64,000 nt of DNA. Source: Pseudomonas triclosanedens. GTDB taxonomy: Bacteria > Pseudomonadota > Gammaproteobacteria > Pseudomonadales > Pseudomonadaceae. The stretch is from positions 186,001 through 250,000 of the forward strand of contig NZ_CP113432.1 in NCBI RefSeq assembly GCF_026686735.1. Direction: 5' to 3'. Below are positions 45,395 through 54,792 of this stretch, in pieces. How positions within the stretch are numbered: position 1 is the stretch's first letter; every line of letters starts with the position of its first letter. The position numbers were made by a program, and so were the translations under genes. The notes under the pieces are model-generated. The model had not been told where the DNA came from. It was given only the letters and a program-made list of their open reading frames with translations, and made no database searches.

Positions 45395-45579
45395 CGAGGG
45401 ATATCCGTTCCGCGGAGGCGAGTGCGCCATCTTAGGCAATGCGCCGCAAGCGCACCAGCGGACGCCGTGGCGCACCCCTGGCTGCGCCGCGCAGTTCGTC
45501 TATCCGCTGCGTTCGGGGGTTCCGCCGATACCGCCGAGCGGCCGTAGCCATGCAATAATTCCCGCCGACAGCCTGATAA

Positions 45580-46542
<963 letters not shown>

Positions 46543-46564
46543 TTGACTGGCGAGGCCCTCCACC

Positions 46565-47233
46565 TCACCGTGCGGAGGGCGGCGCCAGCAGTTCCAGATC
46601 GCCCAGCAGACGGCCCAGCTCGGCCATGTCCCGTACCCGTGCGATCTCCAGGCCCAGGCTGGCGAAGTCCACCTCGCCGAAGCCTATCGCCCGCGCTCCC
46701 GCGTCCAGTCCCGCACGCAGGCCGGGCAGGCTGTCGTCCACCACCAGGCATCGTTGCGGCGCCACGCCCAGGCTGCGGGCGGCATGGAGGATCAGCTTGG
46801 GGTCTGGCTTCCATGCGCCCACCTCGTAAGCGCTGATCACCTGGCCGCGAAAGTCATCCAGCAGACCGGCGCAGCTCAGGCTGGTTTCGATCTTGTCGCG
46901 GGGGCCGTTGGAGGCGACGCATTTCGCCACCCGCAGGCGGCGCACCAGTTCCACGGCGCCCGGCATCGGTTTCAGATGGGCGCGCAGCCAGGGCAGGCTG
47001 CGCTGTCGGTACTCGGCCAGGAACTGCGCTGGCGCGATGCCCGGATACAGTTGTCCGAGGCGCTCCACCACATCCTGGAAGCGCTCGCCCCGATAGATCG
47101 ACAGGATCGCCTCCAGCGACGTGCGGACATTGCGTTCGCCCAGCAGGGTGACAATCAGCCCGGCGGATAGGCGCTCGCTGTCCACCAGCGTGCCGTCGCA
47201 GTCGAAGATCACCGCCTCGATCGGCTCATCCAT
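46565..47233 (-). CDS. HAD-superfamily phosphatase (beta-PGM-like)
   Basis: The 222-residue cytoplasmic HAD hydrolase has motif I FDCDGTLVDSE with the nucleophile Asp and the acid Asp two residues later. Motif II is the Ser/Thr in VASNGPRDK. Motif III is the Lys in GAWKPDPKL, and motif IV is VVDDSLPGLRAG. A helical cap lies between residues ~15 and 90. It resembles YieH/YniC-type sugar or nucleotide phosphatases; the substrate is unknown. It starts one base past the SulP transporter stop on the same strand, so it is in that operon. Confidence 0.88.
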   Translation of the reverse strand: MDEPIEAVIFDCDGTLVDSERLSAGLIVTLLGERNVRTSLEAILSIYRGERFQDVVERLGQLYPGIAPAQFLAEYRQRSLPWLRAHLKPMPGAVELVRRLRVAKCVASNGPRDKIETSLSCAGLLDDFRGQVISAYEVGAWKPDPKLILHAARSLGVAPQRCLVVDDSLPGLRAGLDAGARAIGFGEVDFASLGLEIARVRDMAELGRLLGDLELLAPPSAR

Positions 47234-47234
47234 T

Positions 47235-48878
47235 TCAGCCCCCGGCGCTGGCTGCGCTCAGGGCGGCAGGGAAGTCCGGGTGATAGGTGGCGGCATCCGG
47301 CGCATCGATCACCCCGGCCTTGCGCAGCTTGCCCAGCACCCGCGCGTTGGCTTCGCACAGCCGGACTTCTATGCCGCGCCGTTGCAGTTGCTCGATCACT
47401 TCCTGCAGTGTCTGCAGGCCGGTGATATCCATGAACGGCACGCGCCGCAGACGGATGATCAGCGTCTTCGGGTCGGTATGGGTCTTGGCCAGCGCGCGCT
47501 CGAAAGTTTCCGCCGCGCCGAAGAACAGCGGCCCTTCGATGCTGTACACCAGCACGCCCGGCGGCAGTTCTGCCAGGCCGCGACCGCGCAGCTCGACGTC
47601 CAGCTCCGGGCCTTCCTCGGCGTGCACTTCCACCGACGACGCCATGCGCCGCAGGAAGTGCAGCATTGCCAGGATCACGCCGATGTTCACGGCGATCACC
47701 AGGTCGCTGAATACCGTCAGCAGGAAGGTCACCAGCAGAATCGTGACGTCGGCGCGCGGCGCGCGCTTGATCATGAACAGGAAGTGCCGTGCCTCGCTCA
47801 TGTTCCAGGCCACCACGAAGAGGATCGCCGCCAGCGCGCATAGTGGGATGTTCGAGGCCAGCGGTGCGAGGAACAGCAGGATCAGCACCAGCGTCGCCGC
47901 ATGGGTGACGCCGGCCAGGGGACTGTTGCCGCCGTTGCGGATGTTGGTCGCGGTGCGGGCGATAGCACCGGTGGCGGCGATGCCGCCGAACAGCGGAGTG
48001 ACCAGGTTGGCGATGCCCTGGCCGATCAGTTCCTGGTTGGAGTCGTGACGAGTCCCGGCCATGCCGTCGGCCACTACCGCCGAGAGCAGCGATTCGATCG
48101 CGCCGAGCATGGCAATGGCGAAGGCCGGGCCGATCAGCTCCAGTACGCGCGGCAGGGTTACCTCCGGCAGGCTGAAGCTCGGCAGCCCCTGTGGAATCCC
48201 GCCGAAGGCGCTGCCGATGGTGGCCACTCCGTCGAAGTGGAACAGCGACTGGATGGCCGTCACCACCACCATCGCCACCAGCGGGCCGGGTACCCGGCGC
48301 AGCGCGTTGATGCGGGGCGCGAACAGCACCAGCGCCAGGCTCAGCATCGCCAGCAGGGTGGTGGTCAGGTGCAGTTGTGGCAGTGCCTGGATCAGGTGCC
48401 AGAGTTTCTGGTGGAAGTGATCGCCACCCACTGCCGGCAGGCCGAAGAAGTCCTTCCACTGGCCGACCCAGATGATCACGCCGATACCGGCAGTGAAGCC
48501 GACGATCACCGGCGCGGGAATGAAACGGATGATCGTGCCGAGCCGGCTGACGCCGAGCAGCACGAGAATCGCCCCGGCCATCAGCGTTGCGATCTGCAGT
48601 CCGTCCACGCCGTACTTGGCGGTGACGCCGGCAAGGATGACGATGAAGGCGCCGGTCGGCCCGGCGATCTGCACCCGGCTGCCGCCCAGCAGCGATACCA
48701 GCACGCCAGCGAAGATCGCCGTATAGATGCCTTGCTCCGGCTTCACCCCGCTGGCGATGGCGAAGGCCATTGCCAGCGGCAGGGCAACCACCCCGACGAT
48801 CACGCCTGCCACCAGGTTGCGCGTCCAGTGCTCGCGGCCGAACAGTCCGGCCTTCCAGGCTTCTCGCAGGGCGATCAT
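47235..48878 (-). CDS. SulP/SLC26-family anion transporter with STAS domain
   Basis: This inner-membrane transporter has 547 residues from ATG 48878 (GGAGA upstream). It has about 12-14 helices, with the SLC26 signature near GVKPEQGIYTAIFAGVLVSLLGGSRVQIAGPTGAF. A C-terminal STAS domain follows (about 430-540; EGPLFFGAAETFERAL, RLRRVPFMDITGLQTL). Relatives carry sulfate, bicarbonate or C4-dicarboxylates. No cysteine-synthesis or carbonic-anhydrase gene is adjacent, so the anion is unknown. The frame is open upstream, but only the part from 48878 is protein-like. Confidence 0.9.
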   Translation of the reverse strand: MIALREAWKAGLFGREHWTRNLVAGVIVGVVALPLAMAFAIASGVKPEQGIYTAIFAGVLVSLLGGSRVQIAGPTGAFIVILAGVTAKYGVDGLQIATLMAGAILVLLGVSRLGTIIRFIPAPVIVGFTAGIGVIIWVGQWKDFFGLPAVGGDHFHQKLWHLIQALPQLHLTTTLLAMLSLALVLFAPRINALRRVPGPLVAMVVVTAIQSLFHFDGVATIGSAFGGIPQGLPSFSLPEVTLPRVLELIGPAFAIAMLGAIESLLSAVVADGMAGTRHDSNQELIGQGIANLVTPLFGGIAATGAIARTATNIRNGGNSPLAGVTHAATLVLILLFLAPLASNIPLCALAAILFVVAWNMSEARHFLFMIKRAPRADVTILLVTFLLTVFSDLVIAVNIGVILAMLHFLRRMASSVEVHAEEGPELDVELRGRGLAELPPGVLVYSIEGPLFFGAAETFERALAKTHTDPKTLIIRLRRVPFMDITGLQTLQEVIEQLQRRGIEVRLCEANARVLGKLRKAGVIDAPDAATYHPDFPAALSAASAGG

Positions 48879-49079
48879 CGCGGTCTCCGACGGGGTATCG
48901 AGTGTGAATGCTAGCAGGAACCGCGTGGCAGTGATCTGGCGCAGGTCATGCCTGTGGCGTGCTGTCGCAGGTCTTGCGGGGTGAACAAAATATTGCACGG
49001 ATTGGGTGGCGCGCAGCTTTCGCGGGTGGTCGCAGGAGTCGACATACGGGCTTTGATAAGCGAAATAGAGGGGGTCGAT

Positions 49080-49128
49080 TTGCCAACTCGCCCTGAAATT
49101 GGCAATATTGTGTTCATTATGTTGAACA
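49080..49128. promoter_or_regulatory. Two inverted repeats in the SulP-mdtJ divergent spacer
   Basis: TTGCCAA (49080-49086) pairs with TTGGCAA (49099-49105), and TGTTCA (49111-49116) with TGAACA (49123-49128). The area is AT-richer than its surroundings. These are plausible operators for either the SulP gene or mdtJI; I cannot name the regulator. Confidence 0.45.
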
Positions 49129-49196
49129 TTAAGGCTTTGCCCCTCCCCACTTCCCGCCTGGTTTCGCGCGAGCGTCACTGGACCGGCGACCTCTAG
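49119..49196 (+). other. Candidate leader ORF (25 codons) upstream of mdtJ
   Basis: ATG 49119 opens a 25-codon frame that ends at TAG 49194-49196. It is followed by ~145 bases of very GC-rich, foldable leader (for example GTCGG-CGCCA-CCGAC) before mdtJ. The E. coli mdtJI operon has an upstream ORF (mdtU) that mediates spermidine control, so a leader peptide here is possible. No ribosome site is visible before this ATG, which keeps confidence low. The rest of the 464-base spacer holds no other gene that I can support. Confidence 0.25.
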
Positions 49197-49342
49197 CCCC
49201 TCCCGACGGCAGCTACCTGAGCGTGGCGCCAGGCGCGGCGGAACCTCCGTCGCCCGAGTCGGCGCCACCGACCCCGAACCGAAAACCGCCGCAAGGATGC
49301 CCCTGGCGACTGCGCGCGGCCGCCCGTGGGAGGGCCTGTACC

Positions 49343-49702
49343 ATGCGTTCCTGGATCTATCTGTTTGCCGCCATCGGCTTCGAAGTCGTTGGCACCACCT
49401 CGATGAAATTCACCCATGCGTTGTACCCGGTCGCGGGTCTGCTGCTGATGTACGTGATGATCGGCCTGTCGTACTACTTCCTGTCGCTGGCCATCAAGCA
49501 TGTACCGGTCGGCGTGGCCTACGCCCTGTGGGAAGGCATCGGCATCGTGCTGATCACCCTGGTCAGCGCCTTCTTCCTCGGCGAGCATCTGAGCCTGGAC
49601 AAGGCTCTGGGCCTGGCCGTGATGATCGCCGGCATCCTGCTGGTGAAATCCGGCACCCGCAGCGGCAAGCGCGAGGGCAACATGGAGGTCGCCACATGCT
49701 GA
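49343..49702 (+). CDS. mdtJ: SMR-family spermidine exporter subunit MdtJ
   Basis: This inner-membrane small multidrug resistance protein has 119 residues and four helices. The essential Glu14 lies in the first helix ([15 protein letters not shown]). [21 protein letters not shown] and the ending LVKSGTR read like E. coli MdtJ. It works only as a heterodimer with MdtI, encoded by the overlapping next gene. The pair exports spermidine in E. coli. The start at 49343 follows GGGAGGG. The frame is open upstream without protein-like sequence. Confidence 0.92.
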   Translation: MRSWIYLFAAIGFEVVGTTSMKFTHALYPVAGLLLMYVMIGLSYYFLSLAIKHVPVGVAYALWEGIGIVLITLVSAFFLGEHLSLDKALGLAVMIAGILLVKSGTRSGKREGNMEVATC

Positions 49703-50025
49703 ACCATGACCTGATTCCGATGGCCTGGCTGGGCCTGGCCATCGTTCTGGAAGTGATCGCCAACCTGCTGCTGAAGTACTCCGATGGCTTCCGCAAGCGC
49801 CTGATCGGCGTCGCTTCGATCCTCTGCGTGCTCGGCGCGTTCACCGCGCTGGCCCAGGCGGTGCGCGGCATCGAGCTGTCGGTGGCGTATGCCATCTGGG
49901 GCGGCTTCGGCATCCTCGCCACCGTGGCGATGGGCTGGGCGCTGTTCGGCCAGCGCCTGGTCTGGCGTGGCTGGGTTGGCCTGGCGATGCTGGTGCTGGG
50001 CATGAGCCTGCTGAAACTCGCCTGA
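49696..50025 (+). CDS. mdtI: SMR-family spermidine exporter subunit MdtI
   Basis: The 109-residue partner of MdtJ has four helices with Glu19 in [21 protein letters not shown]. The segment [16 protein letters not shown] and the ending closely follow E. coli MdtI. Its ATG at 49696 overlaps the mdtJ stop by seven bases, as in other MdtJI pairs, keeping the two subunits equimolar. A very strong terminator follows 17 bases later and separates it from the flagellar locus. Confidence 0.93.
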   Translation: MLNHDLIPMAWLGLAIVLEVIANLLLKYSDGFRKRLIGVASILCVLGAFTALAQAVRGIELSVAYAIWGGFGILATVAMGWALFGQRLVWRGWVGLAMLVLGMSLLKLA

Positions 50026-50041
50026 TCGCTGGCGGTGACTG

Positions 50042-50076
50042 AAAAGGCGGAGCACCTCAAGGTGCTCCGCCTTTTT
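50042..50076 (+). terminator. Terminator after mdtJI
   Basis: A perfect 16-bp stem (AAAAGGCGGAGCACCT / AGGTGCTCCGCCTTTT) with a short loop is followed by T-rich sequence. It isolates the flagellar genes from mdtJI. Confidence 0.95.
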
Positions 50077-50158
50077 TCTGTCCGCCGATTTTCCCCTGCG
50101 CGGGCTGGGCTTAATCAACGCGCCCCCGCGGTCGCCTTTTCCTTGCAGCGAAGACTGC

Positions 50159-50260
50159 GCGCGCCATGCGGAAACAGCGTTTCCCGGTGCGCGCGACGGT
50201 CGTCCGGGCGGAAGCCCGGCTTCTGCATGGATTTCCCGCAAAGCCCCGTGGCACGGGGCT
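50159..50260. repeat. Series of inverted repeats before fliD
   Basis: Nested GCGCGC...GCGCGC and GGAAAC-AGC-GTTTCC (50159-50194), the palindrome GAAGCC-C-GGCTTC (50211-50223), and AGCCCCGT-GGC-ACGGGGCT (50242-50260) lie back to back between the mdtI terminator and the fliD promoter. No T-runs follow, so they are not terminators. They may be REP-like elements or mark the edge of the flagellar block. Confidence 0.55.
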
Positions 50261-50268
50261 CCGGCCAT

Positions 50269-50284
50269 TGGCATCGATATTGCT
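50269..50284 (+). promoter_or_regulatory. Sigma54-type promoter of the fliD operon
   Basis: TGGCATCGATATTGCT matches the RpoN consensus TGGCACG-N4-TTGCW, with GG and GC ten bases apart. The predicted start is about 50295, just before the AAAGGGG ribosome site of fliD. The -12 C lies 29 bases from the ATG. Confidence 0.75.
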
Positions 50285-50311
50285 CTTCGGGCAGCAAAGG
50301 GGTGTTTTCAG

Positions 50312-51652
50312 ATGACCACCATAGATTCCGACTACGTCAAACAGATGGCCCAGCAGTTGGCGACCTACGAGGTCCAGAACGGGCTGAACAAGGCTGACCG
50401 CAACAAGGCTTCGTACCAGTCGCAGCTCTCTGCCGTGACCGCGCTCGAGTCCGCGCTCAAGACCTTCTCCAGCGCTGTGAAGGGCCTCAACGGCACCGAC
50501 GCGAGCATGCTGGTCAACAGCGCCACGATGAGCAAGGACGGCTACCTGAGCGCCAAGGTGGGCAGCACTGCCGTGGCCGGCAAGTACGATTTCTTCGTCG
50601 AACAACTGGCCACTTCTCACCAGATGTCCTTCTCCGGCCTGCAGGCCGGCGATATCGATACCCAGGGCACCCTGACCCTGACCCAGAATGGCAAATCCTT
50701 CGACATCGACCTGAGCAAGATCGATAGCGACGGCGACGGCAGCAACTCGATGGAAGAGCTGGCCGCGGCGATCAACAAGGCCGCCGACAACACCGGCGTG
50801 AAAGCCACACTGGTGCGCAGCAATGGCCAGGTGTCCCTGGTTCTCGGCGCGGAAAAGAGCGGCGCGGCGAATGCCATCGGCATCACTCTCAGCGGCACCT
50901 CCACCGCCAACAACGCCTTCGAGAACGCACTGGCCAACCCGCAGGAATTGTCCAAGGGGCAGGACGCCCGCGTTCGTCTGGGTGGCGAGAACGGCATGTT
51001 GCTGACCAACGACAGCAACACCTACGACAACATCATCGATGGCGTCAGCGTCACCTTCACCCAGGCGCAGAAGGCGGGCGAGCTGCCGATCTCCATGACC
51101 ATCGATCAGGACAAGAGCTCGACCACCAAGAAGGTGCAGACCTTCATCGATGCGTTCAACGCCCTGGCCAGCCAGATCGATACGCTCACCGCCAGCGGCG
51201 ACCAGAACGGCAACGCCCGTGGCGCCCTGGCCGGCGACTCCAGCGTGCGCGCCATCGAGAACAGCCTGAACCAGTTGCTGCGCACCTCCTTCGGTGGCGC
51301 CAACCTGATCAACTTCGGCATCAGCGCCGACCGTAACGGCAAGCTGACGCTCGACTCGACGCGCTTCGAGAAAGCCATCGCCGCCGACCCGGAGGGCCTG
51401 GACAAGCTCTTCGTCGGCAAGGGCAACCTGCTCGACAGCGTGGACAAGAACCTGGCGCTGTACACCAACGCCACCAATGGCGTGATGAAGTCCCGCAAGG
51501 ACACGCTGAACAACAGCCTGCGCCGCGTGAACGATGACTACGACACGCTGCAGAAGCAGTACGACAGCTATTACGCGCGCTACCTCAAGCAGTACACCTC
51601 GATGATGCAGACGATGCAGTCGATGAGTCAGACCAGCGGGATGTTCGGATGA
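50312..51652 (+). CDS. fliD: Flagellar hook-associated protein 2 / filament cap FliD (LafB-type)
   Basis: FliD forms the pentameric cap that folds exported flagellin at the filament tip. The 446 residues have the FliD N-terminal helix region (MTTIDSDYVKQMAQQLATYE). A central Ser/Thr/Gly-rich domain resembles a hook-associated domain, and the C-terminal FliD_C region (ISADRNGKLTLDSTRFEKAI) and final coiled coil (DYDTLQKQYDSYYARYLKQY) follow. It heads an operon of eight flagellar genes in lateral-system order and overlaps fliS by four bases. It is distinct from the polar P. aeruginosa fliC-flaG-fliD arrangement. Confidence 0.92.
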   Translation: MTTIDSDYVKQMAQQLATYEVQNGLNKADRNKASYQSQLSAVTALESALKTFSSAVKGLNGTDASMLVNSATMSKDGYLSAKVGSTAVAGKYDFFVEQLATSHQMSFSGLQAGDIDTQGTLTLTQNGKSFDIDLSKIDSDGDGSNSMEELAAAINKAADNTGVKATLVRSNGQVSLVLGAEKSGAANAIGITLSGTSTANNAFENALANPQELSKGQDARVRLGGENGMLLTNDSNTYDNIIDGVSVTFTQAQKAGELPISMTIDQDKSSTTKKVQTFIDAFNALASQIDTLTASGDQNGNARGALAGDSSVRAIENSLNQLLRTSFGGANLINFGISADRNGKLTLDSTRFEKAIAADPEGLDKLFVGKGNLLDSVDKNLALYTNATNGVMKSRKDTLNNSLRRVNDDYDTLQKQYDSYYARYLKQYTSMMQTMQSMSQTSGMFG

Positions 51653-52047
51653 CCGGCTACGCAATGAACGAGAGCTACGACAGCTACCGGATGGTCGACC
51701 TGGAGGCCAAGGCGGCCGCCTCGTCGCCCTATGAACTGGTGCTGGTGCTGTTCGACGGCCTGCTCGACGAACTGGCCCGTGCCCGCGGGCACATCGAGCA
51801 CAAGCGCTACCAGCAGAAGGGCCGCTCCCTGGAGAAGTGCCTGAACATCCTCAATGGCCTGAACGGCGCGCTCGACTATGAGAACGGCGGCGAGGTCGTT
51901 CAGGGGCTGGCTCGGCTCTACGACTACTGCATCTATCGCCTCTCCGACGTCAGCGTTTCGCTGGATGTCGAGGGCATCGATGAAGTGGTGCGCCTGCTGG
52001 GCATCCTGCGCGAGGGCTGGGAGGGCGTGAGTGCGGCACGTGGATGA
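51649..52047 (+). CDS. fliS: Flagellin export chaperone FliS (LafC-type)
   Basis: FliS binds the flagellin C terminus in the cytoplasm and prevents early polymerisation. The 132 residues are all-helical. The start has YDSYRMVDLEAKAAASSPYE (family SPxxLxxxLxDG-like LVLVLFDGLLDEL) and a helix KCLNILNGLNGALDYENGGE. It overlaps fliD upstream and fliT downstream. Its client is presumably the 300-residue flagellin encoded at 58.3 kb. Confidence 0.9.
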   Translation: MTGYAMNESYDSYRMVDLEAKAAASSPYELVLVLFDGLLDELARARGHIEHKRYQQKGRSLEKCLNILNGLNGALDYENGGEVVQGLARLYDYCIYRLSDVSVSLDVEGIDEVVRLLGILREGWEGVSAARG

Positions 52048-52348
52048 TCGCCAGCGCCTGCTGGAGCTATACGAACAGCTCGGCGGGGCGCTGCAGCGCA
52101 AGGACTGGAACGCAATGGGGCAGGTTGACCTGGCGATCCGCGCGCAACTGGTGGCGATGTCCTCGCAACCAGGGTTGGCAGCCGACGTGCTGTTGGCCAA
52201 GAAACGCTTGAAACACCTGCATGAACAGGCTTCGCAGGCATGTGCCGAAGAGTGCGAGCGCCTGCGCCGTCTGCTGTTGTCGCACCTGGAATACGCGGAA
52301 GGCCGTTCCGCGTACATGCAGGTGGAAATGTTCCAGGAGAGTCGATAG
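52031..52348 (+). CDS. fliT: Putative FliD chaperone FliT (LafD-type)
   Basis: The 105-residue helical protein starts at GTG 52031 (GGGAGGG five bases upstream) and overlaps fliS by 17 bases. It has three or four amphipathic helices (QRLLELYEQLGGALQRKDW, LLAKKRLKHLHEQASQACAEE). Sequence likeness to FliT is weak. The call rests on length, fold prediction and position between fliS and fliK, as in laf loci. FliT would chaperone FliD and may modulate regulators. Confidence 0.7.
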   Translation: MRHVDDRQRLLELYEQLGGALQRKDWNAMGQVDLAIRAQLVAMSSQPGLAADVLLAKKRLKHLHEQASQACAEECERLRRLLLSHLEYAEGRSAYMQVEMFQESR

Positions 52349-52351
52349 ACC

Positions 52352-53497
52352 GTGATCCAGTTGCCGATCCAGCCTGCCGCCATCACCACCGATAGCCCGG
52401 TCGCCGATGCCCAGCCGCGCGATGCCCTAGGCACTGTCGCGAGCATCGCAGGATTCCGCGCCCAGGCCGCGCAGGGTCGGGCGATCACGGTGCAGTCGTT
52501 CCTGGCGCAGTTCGATACGGCTCGTCAGGAAGAACAGCCTGAGACGGCGCAGATTCCATCGCCGGCATTGCTGCCCGGGCCTGTGGAGGAACCGACGGAC
52601 AGCGTCGATCCGCAGCAGCCGGTGCGCGAGGAAGGCTCGCCGTCCGGCGCGGAAGCCTGGCTGGCCGGGATGCTCGGCCAGGCCGGCCTGACCGTGCAGG
52701 CCCGCGACAATCCGCAGGCGCAGAGCGCCACGCGGATTGCCGGATTCGCCACCCAGGCGGTGGACATCCGTGCTCCGCAGCCCGGCGCCGGCGCCGGCAC
52801 CGCGCCGTTGGCCGCTGTCCAGCCGATGCCGGTCGGCGCGCAACCTGACGACACCGAGCCAGCCAGTGCGCCCGCACCGCGCGAGGCGACCCAGAGCCAG
52901 GCGCAGACACTGCTGCAACAGCACCTGGCGAGCGCCGCGAGCGCGCCAGATGCCGCTGCCGCGCAAACTCCTGTCGCCGTGCCGCTGGACCCGCGCCTGA
53001 GCGTCGCGGACGGCAGCGCGCCGCCCACCACGTCCGCGCCAGGCACGCTGGCGCTGGACAAACCGTTGCACCTCAAGGGCAACGACGCTCACTGGGGCGA
53101 GCAGATGGTCAGTGCGCTGCGTGACAACGTCGAGCTGCAACTGAACCAGCGCGTGCAGAACGCTACGATCCGCCTCGACCCGCCGGAGCTGGGCAGCCTG
53201 GAAATCCTCGTGCGTCATGAGGCCGGCCAGCTCAACGTGCAGATTTCCGCGTCCCACGGCGACGTAGTGCGCATGCTCCAGCAGACCAGCGACCGACTGC
53301 GCCAGGAACTGGTCGGGCAGAACTTCCTGCAGGTCAACGTGCAGGTCTCCTCCGATACCCAGTCCGGCCAGTCGGGCCAGCAGAACCGCCAGCGCTTCGA
53401 GCAGGAACAGGCCACGGTCGCCACCAATCCGCGCGACGCGCAATCGGGCGAGCGCGCTGCGCCGCGCCTCGACAGCGATGTACTGATCACCGTGTAG
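52352..53497 (+). CDS. fliK: Flagellar hook-length control protein FliK (LafE-type)
   Basis: FliK is exported during hook assembly and switches secretion from hook to filament substrates. The 381 residues start at GTG 52352. The N-terminal two-thirds are disordered and rich in Ala, Pro and Gln, as in ruler proteins. The C-terminal Flg_hook domain has RLDPPELGSLEILVRHEAG and VVRMLQQTSDRLRQEL. It lies three bases after fliT. The length of the disordered part would set hook length for this system. Confidence 0.88.
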   Translation: MIQLPIQPAAITTDSPVADAQPRDALGTVASIAGFRAQAAQGRAITVQSFLAQFDTARQEEQPETAQIPSPALLPGPVEEPTDSVDPQQPVREEGSPSGAEAWLAGMLGQAGLTVQARDNPQAQSATRIAGFATQAVDIRAPQPGAGAGTAPLAAVQPMPVGAQPDDTEPASAPAPREATQSQAQTLLQQHLASAASAPDAAAAQTPVAVPLDPRLSVADGSAPPTTSAPGTLALDKPLHLKGNDAHWGEQMVSALRDNVELQLNQRVQNATIRLDPPELGSLEILVRHEAGQLNVQISASHGDVVRMLQQTSDRLRQELVGQNFLQVNVQVSSDTQSGQSGQQNRQRFEQEQATVATNPRDAQSGERAAPRLDSDVLITV

Positions 53498-53541
53498 GCC
53501 GCAGGCGGCCCGTACCCTCACAGGATTATTCGAGAAACACC

Positions 53542-54018
53542 ATGTCCACGTCGCGTCTCGTTGTACTGATGCTCATCGTGAATATCGCCGTCGTGCTGGG
53601 TGGCGTGTTCGTCAACTACCAAATGATCAAGTCGGCCAGCCTTGCGCCTGCCACGCCCACGGCCGAAGGGGACAAGGCCGAGGCTGGCGATGAGTCAGAA
53701 AGCGCCGAGTACCTCTTCGTGCCCGTGGAGAAGATCATCGTCAGTTCCCGTGGCGAAGACCGCGAGCACTACTTCGTGATCGACCTGGTGCTCCAGGGGC
53801 GTTCCGACCAGGAGCGCAAGAAGCTCGAAAGCGTGGCACCGATGGTGCGCAGCTCGGTGGTCGCCAACCTGACCCCGGAGAAGTTCGAGACCCTGCGCGC
53901 GATGCCCATCGGCGATGTGCAGCAGCGTCTGGAGAAGGCCCTGCTCGACGACTTCGCCGCACGCAAGGTGGTGGTGCCGTTCGAGCACGTCCTGCTCAGC
54001 AAGATGATCGTCCAGTAA
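53542..54018 (+). CDS. fliL: Flagellar stator-associated protein FliL (LafF-type)
   Basis: FliL is a single-pass membrane protein that surrounds the stators and stabilises torque at high load. The 158 residues have an N-terminal helix (about 7-29, LVVLMLIVNIAVVLGGVFV). A charged linker and a periplasmic SPFH-like domain (YLFVPVEKIIVSSRGEDREHYF and onwards) follow, ending HVLLSKMIVQ. It sits between fliK and fliA and seven bases ahead of fliA. This neighbour pattern is that of laf loci, where FliL goes with the stator genes, not the fliM/fliN cluster. Confidence 0.88.
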   Translation: MSTSRLVVLMLIVNIAVVLGGVFVNYQMIKSASLAPATPTAEGDKAEAGDESESAEYLFVPVEKIIVSSRGEDREHYFVIDLVLQGRSDQERKKLESVAPMVRSSVVANLTPEKFETLRAMPIGDVQQRLEKALLDDFAARKVVVPFEHVLLSKMIVQ

Positions 54019-54024
54019 GCCGCC

Positions 54025-54780
54025 ATGCACGCCCTTCGCGAAGCGGCACTCGACTACGGCAGCACCTACGCCGACAGCGGCGGAGGCGGCCACGCGCGCT
54101 TGTCTCCGGCCGCCGAGCAGCGCTGGATGATGCAGTACCTGCCGCTGGTGCGGCGCATCGTCAGCCAGTTGTCGCTGCAGGCCAACCAGGTGCTGGATCG
54201 TGAAGACATGGAGCAGATCGGCCTGATGGGCCTGCTCGAAGGACTGCGTCGCTACGGCGAGCCCGACGAGCAGTTCGGCCGCTTCGCCGCGCTGCGCATC
54301 CGTGGCGCCATTCTCGACGAACTGCGCCGCCAGGACTGGCGCCCGCGCCAAGTTCGCCAGCAGGCACACAAGGTGCGCGACACCATCCGCGCGCTGGCTC
54401 GCCAGCTCGGCCGGATGCCCAGCGACGACGAAGTACTGGCCGCTACCGGGCTCGATGAAGCCGGCTACCAGGACTACCTGCGCGCCGAATCCTCCGAGGC
54501 CATCGAGAGCTTCGATGCGCTGCTGCAGAGCGGCCAGGACGGCATCCAGGGCAGCGGCGACGTGCTGGAAGAGCGCGTGCTCAAGGAGCGTCTGCTGGCC
54601 CAGGCGCTGGCGCGTCTCAACGAGCGTGAGCGACTGATTCTCAACCTGTACTACCAGCACGAGCTGAATCTCAAGGAGATCGCGCTGGTGCTGGAACTGA
54701 CCGATGCGCGTATCTGCCAGCTGATGAAGCAGGCGATCGGCAAGTGCAGCCGATTCCTCAACGACCCCGACAGCCCCTGA
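54025..54780 (+). CDS. fliA: Flagellar sigma factor FliA (sigma28, LafS-type)
   Basis: Sigma28 directs late flagellar promoters. The 251 residues have region 2 (QYLPLVRRIVSQL, EDMEQIGLMGLLEGLRRY, RIRGAILDELRRQDWRPR), region 3, and region 4 with ALARLNERERLILNLYYQ and the helix-turn-helix LNLKEIALVLELTDARICQL. It lies between fliL and motA, as lafS does in lateral systems. A polar FliA of Pseudomonas is instead downstream of fleN. Its anti-sigma factor FlgM is not seen in this window. Confidence 0.92.
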   Translation: MHALREAALDYGSTYADSGGGGHARLSPAAEQRWMMQYLPLVRRIVSQLSLQANQVLDREDMEQIGLMGLLEGLRRYGEPDEQFGRFAALRIRGAILDELRRQDWRPRQVRQQAHKVRDTIRALARQLGRMPSDDEVLAATGLDEAGYQDYLRAESSEAIESFDALLQSGQDGIQGSGDVLEERVLKERLLAQALARLNERERLILNLYYQHELNLKEIALVLELTDARICQLMKQAIGKCSRFLNDPDSP

Positions 54781-54792
54781 AGAACCCGACTT

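Noticed and set aside
49130..49342. Guanidine riboswitch ahead of the SMR genes
   Set aside because: The conserved ykkC motifs (CUAGGGUUCCG and the ACACACGG part) and mini-ykkC ACGR loops are not present; the proteins are MdtJI, not Gdx/SugE.
49297..50025. Open frame running through mdtJ in another frame and continuing into mdtI
   Set aside because: The upstream part is Arg/Pro-rich shadow of mdtJ; mdtI has its own start at 49696 and fits MdtI from that point.
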